NCBI GenBank assembly: GCA_902799355.1
Contig: CADCAG010000021.1
Span: forward strand, 26,962 to 90,961
DNA: 64,000 nt
Direction of reading: 5' to 3'
Origin: an uncultured Bacteroidales bacterium
GTDB lineage: Bacteria > Bacteroidota > Bacteroidia > Bacteroidales > Bacteroidaceae
Part shown: positions 17,835-25,029 of the stretch, in pieces
How the letters are laid out: each line of letters opens with the position of its first letter
How positions within the stretch are numbered: position 1 is the first letter of the stretch
Notes under the pieces: model-generated
What the model was told of the DNA's origin: nothing
The model's input: the letters and a program-made list of their open reading frames with translations, nothing else
Database searches by the model: none
Made by a program: the position numbers and the translations under genes

Positions 17835-18392
17835 TTAATCGTTTTTAGCGTTCTTAAACGGCAGACCAAAGGCCTTCAGCAGAGCATAACCCTCCTCGTC
17901 AGTCTGAGCAGACGTTACGAAGGTGATGTTCATACCCTGAATGCGGTCTACGGTATCGATATTGATCTCAGGGAAGATAATCTGCTCCTGGACACCCAGT
18001 GTGTAGTTACCACGGCCATCGAACTTGCTCTCAATACCCTTGAAGTCACGGATACGGGGCAGAGCCACGCGAACCAGCTTCTCTAGGAACTCATACATGC
18101 GCTCACGACGCAGGGTTACCATGACGCCGATAGGCATCTTCTTACGGAGCTTGAAGTTGGCGATATCCTTCTTTGAGTAGGTAGCGACAGCCTTCTGACC
18201 GCAGATGGTAGTGATCTCGTTGATAGCTACGTCGATGATCTTCTTGTCCTGAGTGGCATCACCCAGACCCTGGTTGATGACGATCTTCTTCAGGACGGGA
18301 ACCTGCATCTTTGAGCTATAGTTGAACTGCTTCTCCAATGCCGGAGCAATCTGCTCGACATAGGTCTTCTTCAATTGTGCTGTATTTGCCAT
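17835..18392 (-). CDS. rplE: 50S ribosomal protein L5
   Basis: A 185-residue uL5 that binds 5S rRNA in the central protuberance. The P-site loop region reads [21 protein letters not shown]. Its first base overlaps the last base of the rplX stop, so the two genes are tightly coupled. Confidence 0.98.
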   Translation of the reverse strand: MANTAQLKKTYVEQIAPALEKQFNYSSKMQVPVLKKIVINQGLGDATQDKKIIDVAINEITTICGQKAVATYSKKDIANFKLRKKMPIGVMVTLRRERMYEFLEKLVRVALPRIRDFKGIESKFDGRGNYTLGVQEQIIFPEINIDTVDRIQGMNITFVTSAQTDEEGYALLKAFGLPFKNAKND

Positions 18393-18718
18393 TACTTAAT
18401 CTCCTCCCCTGACTTTTCTGACTTTTTAGCGATACGAACGACGTTCTTACCCTCGTGCTTGATGCTTACGCGAGTAGCCTTGCCGCTCTTCGGATCGATG
18501 AGACTTAAATTAGATATGTGAATAGGAGCCTCCTGCTTCACGATACCACCCTGTGGGTTCTTAGCGCTCGGCTTCGTGCTCTTAGAGACCATGTTCACGC
18601 CCTCTACGATAGCACGCTCCTTCTCTACGAGAACCTTGAGCACCTTACCAGTCTTGCCCTTGTCCTCACCGGCCAGAACAACAACTGTATCGTTTTTTCT
18701 AATATGTAACTTAGCCAT
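18392..18718 (-). CDS. rplX: 50S ribosomal protein L24
   Basis: A 108-residue uL24 with a KOW motif near the N-terminus ([18 protein letters not shown]). It is an assembly initiator at the tunnel exit. It overlaps rplE by 1 base. Confidence 0.98.
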   Translation of the reverse strand: MAKLHIRKNDTVVVLAGEDKGKTGKVLKVLVEKERAIVEGVNMVSKSTKPSAKNPQGGIVKQEAPIHISNLSLIDPKSGKATRVSIKHEGKNVVRIAKKSEKSGEEIK

Positions 18719-18739
18719 TACTTCTAAACTTTTTATGAT

Positions 18740-19105
18740 TTAAAGAACCTCAGGTGCCAGTGAAACGACCTTCATGTTAACGGCACGAAGCTCACGGGCT
18801 ACGGGGCCGAAGATACGGCTGCCACGGAGCTCACCAGCGTTGTTCAGCAGTACGCAGGCGTTGTCGTCGAAGCGGATGTAAGAACCATCGGCACGACGGA
18901 TTTCCTTCTTTGTACGAACAACCAGAGCCTTAGACACTGCACCCTTTTTAACGTCACTTGTGGGGATTGCGTTCTTGATAGCAACGACAATCACGTCACC
19001 TACGCTTGCATAACGGCGGCGGGTACCACCCAGCACACGGATGCAGAGAGCCTCGCGTGCACCGCTGTTGTCAGCTACGGTAAGTCTTGTTTCTGTCTGT
19101 ATCAT
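18740..19105 (-). CDS. rplN: 50S ribosomal protein L14
   Basis: A 121-residue uL14 starting [20 protein letters not shown] with the family signature [19 protein letters not shown]. It lies on the subunit interface. The rpsQ stop is 2 bases upstream of its start. Confidence 0.98.
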   Translation of the reverse strand: MIQTETRLTVADNSGAREALCIRVLGGTRRRYASVGDVIVVAIKNAIPTSDVKKGAVSKALVVRTKKEIRRADGSYIRFDDNACVLLNNAGELRGSRIFGPVARELRAVNMKVVSLAPEVL

Positions 19106-19107
19106 AT

Positions 19108-19365
19108 TTACTTAGCCTTTTCTACGATTTGTACTAAACGCCATCTCTTAGTCTTAGAGAGGGGGCGGGTCTCCATAATCAGAACGGTATCGCCAACCTG
19201 GCACTCGTTCTTCTCATCATGAGCATGGTACTTCTTTGTCTTCTGGACAAACTTACCATAAATAGGGTGCTTCTCCTTGAACTTAGCGGCAATAACAATG
19301 GTTTTATCCATCTTGTTGCTGATTACGACACCCTGTCTTGTCTTTCTTAAATTTCTTGTTTCCAT
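19108..19365 (-). CDS. rpsQ: 30S ribosomal protein S17
   Basis: A uS17 of about 85 residues. I prefer the ATG at 19365 ([14 protein letters not shown]), which matches the family start. An ATG at 19374 would add only MVQ. The core motif [20 protein letters not shown] is conserved. Confidence 0.96.
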   Translation of the reverse strand: METRNLRKTRQGVVISNKMDKTIVIAAKFKEKHPIYGKFVQKTKKYHAHDEKNECQVGDTVLIMETRPLSKTKRWRLVQIVEKAK

Positions 19366-19376
19366 CTGGACCATTA

Positions 19377-19571
19377 TTATTTGTTAAGTTCTCTCTGACG
19401 GAGTTCAGTCTGCATGCGTGCGATGTCACGACGTGCTGCCTTAATCTGTGATGGATTCTCCATAGGAGTTACTGCGTGGTTCAGCTTCATCTGATTGTAC
19501 TGGGCAACGGCAGTCTCCAGCTTCTCGGCCAATTCCTTGGTCTCGAGACCTTTAATTTCTGTCATCTTCAT
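19377..19571 (-). CDS. rpmC: 50S ribosomal protein L29
   Basis: A 64-residue two-helix uL29 ([18 protein letters not shown], ending RQRELNK) at the tunnel exit near the SRP and trigger-factor site. It lies 3 bases after the rplP stop. Confidence 0.97.
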   Translation of the reverse strand: MKMTEIKGLETKELAEKLETAVAQYNQMKLNHAVTPMENPSQIKAARRDIARMQTELRQRELNK

Positions 19572-19574
19572 AGC

Positions 19575-20003
19575 TTAAGCGTTTTTATCGTAATCGCGTC
19601 TAACAACAAACTTAGTCTTCACGGGCAGCTTCTGGGCACCGAGGCGAAGAGCCTCCTTGGCAACCTCGAAGGGAACACCCTCAACTTCGAAGAGGATACG
19701 ACCCGGGGTTACAGGTGCTACCCATCCTGCGGGATCACCCTTACCTTTACCCATACGTACGTCAGCAGGCTTACGAGTGATGGGTTTGTCCGGGAAGATG
19801 CGAATCCATACCTGACCTTCACGGTTCATATAACGGTTGATGGCAACACGGGCTGCCTCAATCTGGCGGCTGTCAATCCACTTGGCATCCAATGTCTTGA
19901 TACCGAATGAACCGAACGACAGCGTCGTTCCGCGGTGGGCGTTGCCTTTATTGCCACGTCCGTCCTGCGGTCTTCTATATCTTACTCTTTTGGGTTGTAA
20001 CAT
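19575..20003 (-). CDS. rplP: 50S ribosomal protein L16
   Basis: A 142-residue uL16 with [18 protein letters not shown], the conserved [22 protein letters not shown] block close to the A-site tRNA elbow, and FVVRRDY at the end. Normal length and position between rpsC and rpmC. Confidence 0.98.
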   Translation of the reverse strand: MLQPKRVRYRRPQDGRGNKGNAHRGTTLSFGSFGIKTLDAKWIDSRQIEAARVAINRYMNREGQVWIRIFPDKPITRKPADVRMGKGKGDPAGWVAPVTPGRILFEVEGVPFEVAKEALRLGAQKLPVKTKFVVRRDYDKNA

Positions 20004-20028
20004 GATAGCTTCTTACTTTAACAGTTAA

Positions 20029-20754
20029 TTACTTTTTCTTGTTGCGGAATCTTCTGCCACCATTGTCACGACCACCATTAGAGCGGGCAGTGCCCTTCTC
20101 CTGAGTGAAGTTTGGAGCCAAGTCAACCTTTCCATAAACCTCACCACGGCAGATCCAAACCTTCAGACCCAGCAGGCCAACCTTCGTGAGGGCCTCTGCC
20201 TGGCAGTAATCAATGTCAGCACGGAAGGTGTGCAGTGGAGTACGACCTTCCTTGATCATCTCGCTACGTGCGATTTCAGCGCCGTTCAGACGACCTGAGA
20301 TCTGCACTTTGATACCCTCTGCTCCAGCGCGCATGGTGTTAGCCACAGCCATCTTGATAGCACGGCGGTAAGCAATCTTACCCTCTATCTGGCGAGCGAT
20401 GTTGTTGGCTACGATGTTTGCATCGAGCTCGGGCTTCTTAACTTCGAAAATATTAATCTGAATCTCCTTGTCGTAGAGTTTCTTCAGCTCTTCCTTGAGC
20501 TTGTCGACATCCTGACCACCCTTACCAATGACCAGACCCGGACGGGCTGTGCAGATGGTGATGGTAACCAGCTTCAGTGTGCGCTCGATGACAATCTTCG
20601 AGATGCTGGCCTTAGCCAGACGCTCGTTCAGATACTTACGGATTTTCTGGTCCTCTACCAGGTTGTCACCGAAGTTCTTGCCACCGAACCAATTCGAATC
20701 CCAACCCTTGATGATACCAAGACGGTTGCTAATAGGATTTACTTTCTGTCCCAT
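20029..20754 (-). CDS. rpsC: 30S ribosomal protein S3
   Basis: A 241-residue uS3 with the KH-domain GxxG motif in [15 protein letters not shown] and the C-terminal RNA-binding part ([13 protein letters not shown]). It is part of the mRNA entry helicase. The C-terminus is an Arg/Gly/Asn-rich tail of about 20 residues. Confidence 0.98.
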   Translation of the reverse strand: MGQKVNPISNRLGIIKGWDSNWFGGKNFGDNLVEDQKIRKYLNERLAKASISKIVIERTLKLVTITICTARPGLVIGKGGQDVDKLKEELKKLYDKEIQINIFEVKKPELDANIVANNIARQIEGKIAYRRAIKMAVANTMRAGAEGIKVQISGRLNGAEIARSEMIKEGRTPLHTFRADIDYCQAEALTKVGLLGLKVWICRGEVYGKVDLAPNFTQEKGTARSNGGRDNGGRRFRNKKK

Positions 20755-20762
20755 ACCTTTTC

Positions 20763-21161
20763 TTAATCATTAGTTTTAGCGTCAACAAACAGAGTAACGT
20801 GGTTCGAACGCTTACGGATACGATAGCCACGGCCCTGAGGTGCCGGTCTCATACGTTTCATTGTCACACCCTCGTCGACGAAGACACGGCTAACATACAG
20901 TTCACCGTCTTCTGCCTTGCGGTCATTCTTGGCCTCCCAGTTGGCGATAGCCGAGCGGAGAAGCTTCTCTACATTCTCTGAAGCAGCCTTCTTCGAGAAA
21001 CGCAGCACACCGAGTGCGCGATTAACCTCCATACCGCGGATCATGTCAACGACATAACGCATCTTGCGAGGTGAAGAGGGACAGCCATTCAGCTTTGCAA
21101 AGTACTGTGTCTTATTGGCTGCCTTTCTTTTCTCAGCCGCTAATCTTTTTCTTGCTCCCAT
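20763..21161 (-). CDS. rplV: 50S ribosomal protein L22
   Basis: A 132-residue uL22 whose beta hairpin reaches the narrow part of the exit tunnel ([21 protein letters not shown]). The N-terminus is basic. It is followed by rpsC 8 bases downstream and preceded by a repeat-rich spacer. Confidence 0.98.
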   Translation of the reverse strand: MGARKRLAAEKRKAANKTQYFAKLNGCPSSPRKMRYVVDMIRGMEVNRALGVLRFSKKAASENVEKLLRSAIANWEAKNDRKAEDGELYVSRVFVDEGVTMKRMRPAPQGRGYRIRKRSNHVTLFVDAKTND

Positions 21162-21162
21162 A

Positions 21163-21190
21163 TTTAATGTTTCATTTTTTAATGTTTAAT
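21163..21190. repeat. Degenerate short tandem repeat between rpsS and rplV
   Basis: The spacer consists of imperfect TTTAATG-type units (TTTAATG, TTTCATT, TTTTTAATG, TTTAATA). It is similar in kind to the other operon spacers. Confidence 0.6.
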
Positions 21191-21201
21191 ACCCCTGGAG
21201 C

Positions 21202-21468
21202 TTATTTCTTGTTGCCGGCATGGCCACCGAAACGACGCGTGGGAGAGAACTCACCCAGCTTGTGTCCTACCATGTTCTCGGTAACGTAGACAGGGATAAA
21301 TTTGTTTCCGTTATGAACTGCAACAGTATGTCCCACGAAATCGGGGGAAATCATTGAAGCTCTGGCCCATGTCTTTACGACAGTCTTCTTACCGCTCTCA
21401 TTCATGGCGAGAATCTTCTTCTCAAGAGCGACGTTGATGTATGGACCCTTTTTTAATGAACGACTCAT
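21202..21468 (-). CDS. rpsS: 30S ribosomal protein S19
   Basis: An 88-residue uS19, [20 protein letters not shown], with the family signature [19 protein letters not shown] near the end. Normal length and position between rplB and rplV. Confidence 0.98.
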   Translation of the reverse strand: MSRSLKKGPYINVALEKKILAMNESGKKTVVKTWARASMISPDFVGHTVAVHNGNKFIPVYVTENMVGHKLGEFSPTRRFGGHAGNKK

Positions 21469-21494
21469 AATTTACTCTTTACTTAACTAAGTGA

Positions 21495-22239
21495 TTACTT
21501 CTTGTTAGCTCTTTCGATGATGTACTTGTTCGACTGCTTCTTAGGAGCGCGAGTCTTGAGACCCTTAGCGTACAAGCCCTTACGTGAACGAGGATGTCCA
21601 CCAGACTGACGACCTTCACCACCACCCATTGGGTGATCGTGCGGGTTCATAACAACACCACGGTTGTGAGGACGCTGACCCAACCAGCGTGAGCGACCGG
21701 CCTTACCCGACTGCTCCAGAGCGTGGTCAGAGTTACCAACACTACCAATAGTAGCCTTACAAGCTGAGAGTACCTGACGGGTCTCACCTGAAGGGAGCTT
21801 AATCACACAGTAGCTTCCCTCACGAGAGGTCAGCTGAGCGAAATTACCAGCCGAACGAACCAGCAGGGCACCCTGTCCGGGACGCAACTCAATGTTGTGA
21901 ATTACGGTACCCACGGGGATGTTGGCCAGGGGAAGCGCATTACCTACCTCAGGCACTGCGTCTGCGCCAGACATCAGAGTTGCACCAACTTCCAGTCCGT
22001 TAGGAGCAATGATATAACGTTTTTCACCATCAGCGTAGTAGAGCAGAGCAATGCGAGCTGAACGGTTAGGATCATACTCGATAGTCTTTACTACAGCTGG
22101 AACACCATCCTTCTCTCGCTTGAAGTCGATCAGACGATACTTCTTCTTGTGGCCGCCGCCCATGTAGCGGACAGTCATCTTACCGGTGAACTTTGTGTCT
22201 TTGACCCGGTGTAACGGGCTTTAATTTACGTACTGCCAT
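21495..22239 (-). CDS. rplB: 50S ribosomal protein L2, 5' part disrupted (internal deletion and frameshift)
   Basis: The correct uL2 start is at 22239 and reads [16 protein letters not shown], but after VHR the frame hits TAA at 22180-22182. The remainder begins one base out of frame as [17 protein letters not shown] and is open to 21495 (227 residues from the ATG at 22178). Relative to intact L2, roughly 30 residues between PGQRHK and GKMTVRY are missing and the frame is shifted. The peptidyl-transferase-near HPMGGGEGR loop is intact. L2 is essential, so this is either an assembly error or needs +1 frameshifting; no second copy is in the window. Confidence 0.9.
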
Positions 22240-22245
22240 TTTTTA

Positions 22246-22608
22246 TTACTGAATATTGCTATAAAAATCAATGCTGTCGCCCTCCTTAAGAGTAACGATG
22301 GCCTTCTTGAACGCATTCTTCTGACCTCTCACGAGACCTGCTTTGGTATAGCGGCTTGAGCGCTTACCGGCATAGCGAAGCGTATTTACATTCTCTACTG
22401 TAACGTTGTACATAGCCTCAACCTCCTTGGCGATCTCTACCTTGTTAGCCTCGGGCTTAACAATGAAACCGTACTTGGGCTGAGCCTTCTTCGTTACTTC
22501 CTCACCACGGTGAGCACCAGTCTTGGGCTTGTAAGTCTTGTCAACAGAAGTCTTCTCCGTGATGTTGTTCATCTTCTCTGAAATCAGAGGCTTTATAATG
22601 AAACTCAT
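22246..22608 (-). CDS. rplW: 50S ribosomal protein L23
   Basis: A uL23 of about 120 residues from the ATG at 22608 (MSFIIKPLISEKMNNITEK); an ATG four codons upstream is less likely. L23 sits at the tunnel exit and docks trigger factor and SRP. Compared with the 96-residue Bacteroides form as I recall it, about 24 extra residues (TSVDKTYKPKTGAHRGEEVT) lie after ITEK. This is probably a lineage feature. The end IVTLKEGDSIDFYSN is conserved. Confidence 0.97.
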   Translation of the reverse strand: MSFIIKPLISEKMNNITEKTSVDKTYKPKTGAHRGEEVTKKAQPKYGFIVKPEANKVEIAKEVEAMYNVTVENVNTLRYAGKRSSRYTKAGLVRGQKNAFKKAIVTLKEGDSIDFYSNIQ

Positions 22609-22615
22609 AATCTTC

Positions 22616-22643
22616 TTCAATTTTCAATTATCAATTATCAATT
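22616..22643. repeat. Heptamer tandem repeat between rplD and rplW
   Basis: Four perfect-phase 7-base units (TTCAATT, TTCAATT, ATCAATT, ATCAATT) fill the spacer after the rplD stop. Confidence 0.85.
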
Positions 22644-23268
22644 AACCCAGCACTGTGTCGATAGCTTTCAGAGAATTCTCGGTGATGACCATCACATCAG
22701 CGTTCAGCACCTTGTAGGTGTTCACGTTAGAAGCGATGATGCACTCAGCCTTCTGCAGGTTGCGAGCTGACAGGTATACATTCTTGTTAGACTCGGGCAG
22801 AACCATGAGCAGCTTCTTGCCGTCAACCTTCAGATTCTTTGCAATGCTGATGAACTCCTTAGTCTTAGGAGCATCCATAGCGAAGTCCTCAACAACGATG
22901 ATAGCATTCTCCTGAGCCTTGTAAGACAGAGCTGACTTGCGGGCCAGAGCCTTTACCTTCTTGTTCAGCTTGAAACCATAGTCACGGGGTGTAGGACCGA
23001 ATACGCGACCACCACCACGCAGCAGAGGTGAGTTGATATCACCATGGCGAGCGCCACCGCCGCCCTTCTGACGACCGAGCTTGCGGGTAGAACCAGCGTG
23101 CTCTGAACGCTCCTTAGCCTTTGCGGTACCCTGACGCTGGTTAGCGAGATACTGCTTTACATCCAGATAAATGACGTGATCGTTGGGTTCAATGCCGAAG
23201 ATAGACTCGTTCAACGTAACCTTACGTCCGGTCTCCTGACCGTTGATATTCAATACGTTAATTTCCAT
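22642..23268 (-). CDS. rplD: 50S ribosomal protein L4
   Basis: A 208-residue uL4 with the extended tunnel loop ([22 protein letters not shown]). In many bacteria it also represses the S10 operon through the leader. It is placed 3 bases after the rplC stop. Confidence 0.98.
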   Translation of the reverse strand: MEINVLNINGQETGRKVTLNESIFGIEPNDHVIYLDVKQYLANQRQGTAKAKERSEHAGSTRKLGRQKGGGGARHGDINSPLLRGGGRVFGPTPRDYGFKLNKKVKALARKSALSYKAQENAIIVVEDFAMDAPKTKEFISIAKNLKVDGKKLLMVLPESNKNVYLSARNLQKAECIIASNVNTYKVLNADVMVITENSLKAIDTVLG

Positions 23269-23271
23269 AGC

Positions 23272-23886
23272 TTACTTCTCAATTAAAACAGTTGAACCAT
23301 TGCATCCGGCGCAGCTGCCCTTCACGAGCAGGAGGTTGTGCTCCGGAATTACCTTTAACACTTTCAGGTTCTGCGTTGTCACGCGGTCGCCACCCATCTG
23401 GCCACCCATGCGCATACCCTTGAACACCTTGGCGGGATAAGAACAAGCACCGATAGAACCTGGCTTGCGCAGACGGTCGTCCTGACCGTGAGTGCTCTGA
23501 CCAACACCACCGAAACCGTGGCGCTTAACAACACCCTGGAAACCCTTACCCTTTGAGGTACCTACGATGTCAACGAACTCTGCATCAGCAAAGAGGTCAA
23601 CAGTAATCACGTCTCCGAGGTTGTGCTCCTCGTCAAACTTGAACTCGGCCAAGTGGGCCTTTGGTGTTGTACCTGCCTTCTTGAAGATACCCATCATTGC
23701 TTTGGTGGTGTTCTTCTCTTTCTTATCGCCATAAGCGAGCTGAAGAGCAGCATAACCGTCCTTCTCGACGGTCTTCACCTGAGTAACAACACAAGGACCA
23801 CATTCGATAACAGTGCACGGTACATTCTTACCGTCGGCACTGAAAACGGAAGTCATTCCGATTTTTCTTCCAATTAATCCTGGCAT
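23272..23886 (-). CDS. rplC: 50S ribosomal protein L3
   Basis: A 204-residue uL3 starting [20 protein letters not shown], with the loop [23 protein letters not shown] that reaches toward the peptidyl-transferase centre. Here it is the first gene of the ribosomal operon, because rpsJ, which normally precedes it, lies about 18 kb away. It has its own promoter and a leader of about 190 bases. Confidence 0.98.
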   Translation of the reverse strand: MPGLIGRKIGMTSVFSADGKNVPCTVIECGPCVVTQVKTVEKDGYAALQLAYGDKKEKNTTKAMMGIFKKAGTTPKAHLAEFKFDEEHNLGDVITVDLFADAEFVDIVGTSKGKGFQGVVKRHGFGGVGQSTHGQDDRLRKPGSIGACSYPAKVFKGMRMGGQMGGDRVTTQNLKVLKVIPEHNLLLVKGSCAGCNGSTVLIEK

Positions 23887-24077
23887 TTCAGTTTAATAAT
23901 TTAAAATAATAATGTAATGTTTGAATATATTCTCTTTTTAAGTGCCGCCGTAACTACCGCGCTTGCAAAATACACCTAAAAAGAACCGCACTCACTTCTT
24001 CGCAATTGAAGGTTAAGTCGCTCTTTGTCAGCGTATTGTTAGCCTAACGGCCAGCGCAATACTCACTTAAGCGGCTG
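23887..24077 (-). promoter_or_regulatory. Structured 5' leader of the rplC operon
   Basis: About 190 untranslated bases between the -7 box and the rplC start. On the minus strand they contain a good hairpin (GTATTG and GCC pairing with GGC and CAATAC) and a repeated AGTGAGT. The length and structure fit an autogenous control leader of the kind L4 uses in other bacteria; the regulator is not shown. Confidence 0.5.
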
Positions 24078-24108
24078 CAAAGGTACACATTATATATAAA
24101 ATACACAA
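24078..24108 (-). promoter_or_regulatory. Promoter of the rplC ribosomal operon
   Basis: -7 box TACCTTTG at 24078-24085 and TTG at 24106-24108, separated by 20 bases, the standard Bacteroidetes spacing. The sequence around it (TGCAAAGGTACACAT on the plus strand, then ATACACAA) is shared with the rpsJ promoter. Confidence 0.8.
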
Positions 24109-24177
24109 TAGTAGTACCTGTAAAAATAACATAGTTTAACTAATTTTGCCGTTTTTAACTTTCTTAGTCAGTTAAAA

Positions 24178-24621
24178 TCAGCTCAGCATGCGACAAATCT
24201 CCTCCAGGTAGCGTTGGTCTGTCTCGTCGAAGGCAGCCAGTCGCTCACTGTCAATATCCAGCACGGCCGTCACCCTACCCTCTTTGTCAAAAACGGGCAC
24301 CACAATCTCAGAGCGCGACGCACTACTGCATGCTATATGCCCTGGGAACTGCTCCACGTCGGGCACCACAATCGTCTGCTCGCGCTGCCATGCCGTACCA
24401 CAGACGCCACGACCGAAAGGGATATGCATACAAGCTACCGGCCCTTGGAAAGGACCCAGTACCAGTTCGTTGCCGACGACACGGTAGAATCCCGTCCACC
24501 AGAACTTCATCTCCTGATGGATGGCGGCAGCCACATTACTCATCACTGCCACCTGATCTGTTTCTCCTGCTATCAGCGACCTAATCTGGTCTACCAGCAT
24601 CTTGTATTGTTCTTCTTTCAT
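24178..24621 (-). CDS. msrC: Free methionine-(R)-sulfoxide reductase (GAF domain)
   Basis: A 147-residue single GAF-domain enzyme that reduces free Met-R-sulfoxide in the cytosol using thioredoxin. Cys64, Cys74 and Cys98 have the same spacing (10 and 24) as the three catalytic cysteines of E. coli fRMsr. The surrounding motifs GVCGTAW and SEIVVPVF are typical. The -7 box is only 6 bases before the ATG, so the mRNA should be almost leaderless. Confidence 0.93.
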   Translation of the reverse strand: MKEEQYKMLVDQIRSLIAGETDQVAVMSNVAAAIHQEMKFWWTGFYRVVGNELVLGPFQGPVACMHIPFGRGVCGTAWQREQTIVVPDVEQFPGHIACSSASRSEIVVPVFDKEGRVTAVLDIDSERLAAFDETDQRYLEEICRMLS

Positions 24622-24626
24622 GGCTG

Positions 24627-24657
24627 CAAAGGTAGCACTTTCTTTTCAGCTCTGCAA
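24627..24657 (-). promoter_or_regulatory. Promoter of the fRMsr gene
   Basis: -7 TACCTTTG at 24627-24634 and TTG at 24655-24657, 20 bases apart. The -7 box ends 6 bases from the start codon. Confidence 0.7.
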
Positions 24658-24695
24658 TAGATGCCCTTCTTTTAACACACTTTTCAATAATAGAG

Positions 24696-24726
24696 CACCC
24701 CCGAGCGTAATACACGTTCGGGGGTG
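24696..24726 (-). terminator. Terminator after the small YIIPE gene
   Basis: A 12-base GC-rich stem (CACCCCCGAGCG against CGTTCGGGGGTG, one mismatch) with a 7-base loop, 15 bases after the stop at 24742. The following T-run is weak. Confidence 0.7.
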
Positions 24727-24741
24727 TCTATTAGTATTTGT

Positions 24742-24924
24742 TTATAAGAAAATATTGTCTCCGCCTTCTTCTGTCGGCAGGACGTCGTCTGTGGGAATGA
24801 GGTTAAACTCTTCTGTTCCACCGATGTCTGAAAGATTGTCCAAGTCATTGACACTCATTGCCAACATCTGCTGAGCCTGTATCTTGATGATTGCCAGTTC
24901 TGGAATAATATATTGTTTCTTCAT
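24742..24924 (-). CDS. Small YIIPE protein downstream of a giant surface protein
   Basis: A 60-residue acidic protein, MKKQYIIPELAIIKIQAQQM at the start. No signal peptide is clear and there are no cysteines. It shares the N-terminal pattern MKKxYIIPE, a hydrophobic run and Q(Q)xL with the 64-residue protein at 42573. Both lie directly behind, and probably in the same operon as, a giant T9SS-type protein. Such short proteins seem common in Prevotella, but I know no assigned function. The C-terminal halves are acidic and differ. Confidence 0.75.
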   Translation of the reverse strand: MKKQYIIPELAIIKIQAQQMLAMSVNDLDNLSDIGGTEEFNLIPTDDVLPTEEGGDNIFL

Positions 24925-24939
24925 ATCTTCTATTATTAT

Positions 24940-25029
24940 TTAATCACGACCTTGAGCTACGCTCGAGCTCGTTCACGTTCGGACGAACTCGAGCATGGCT
25001 CAGTTTGTCACTCACTTAATCACGACCTT
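24940..25029. repeat. Palindromic insert flanked by a 14-bp direct repeat
   Basis: TTAATCACGACCTT occurs at 24940-24953 and again at 25016-25029. Between them is a 62-base segment whose core is an imperfect palindrome (GAGCTACGCTCGAG against CTCGAGCATGGCTC). The right copy encodes the KVVIK end of the giant protein; the left copy could also encode KVVIK followed by TAA. It looks like a small MITE-like insertion or a duplicated gene end. Confidence 0.7.
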
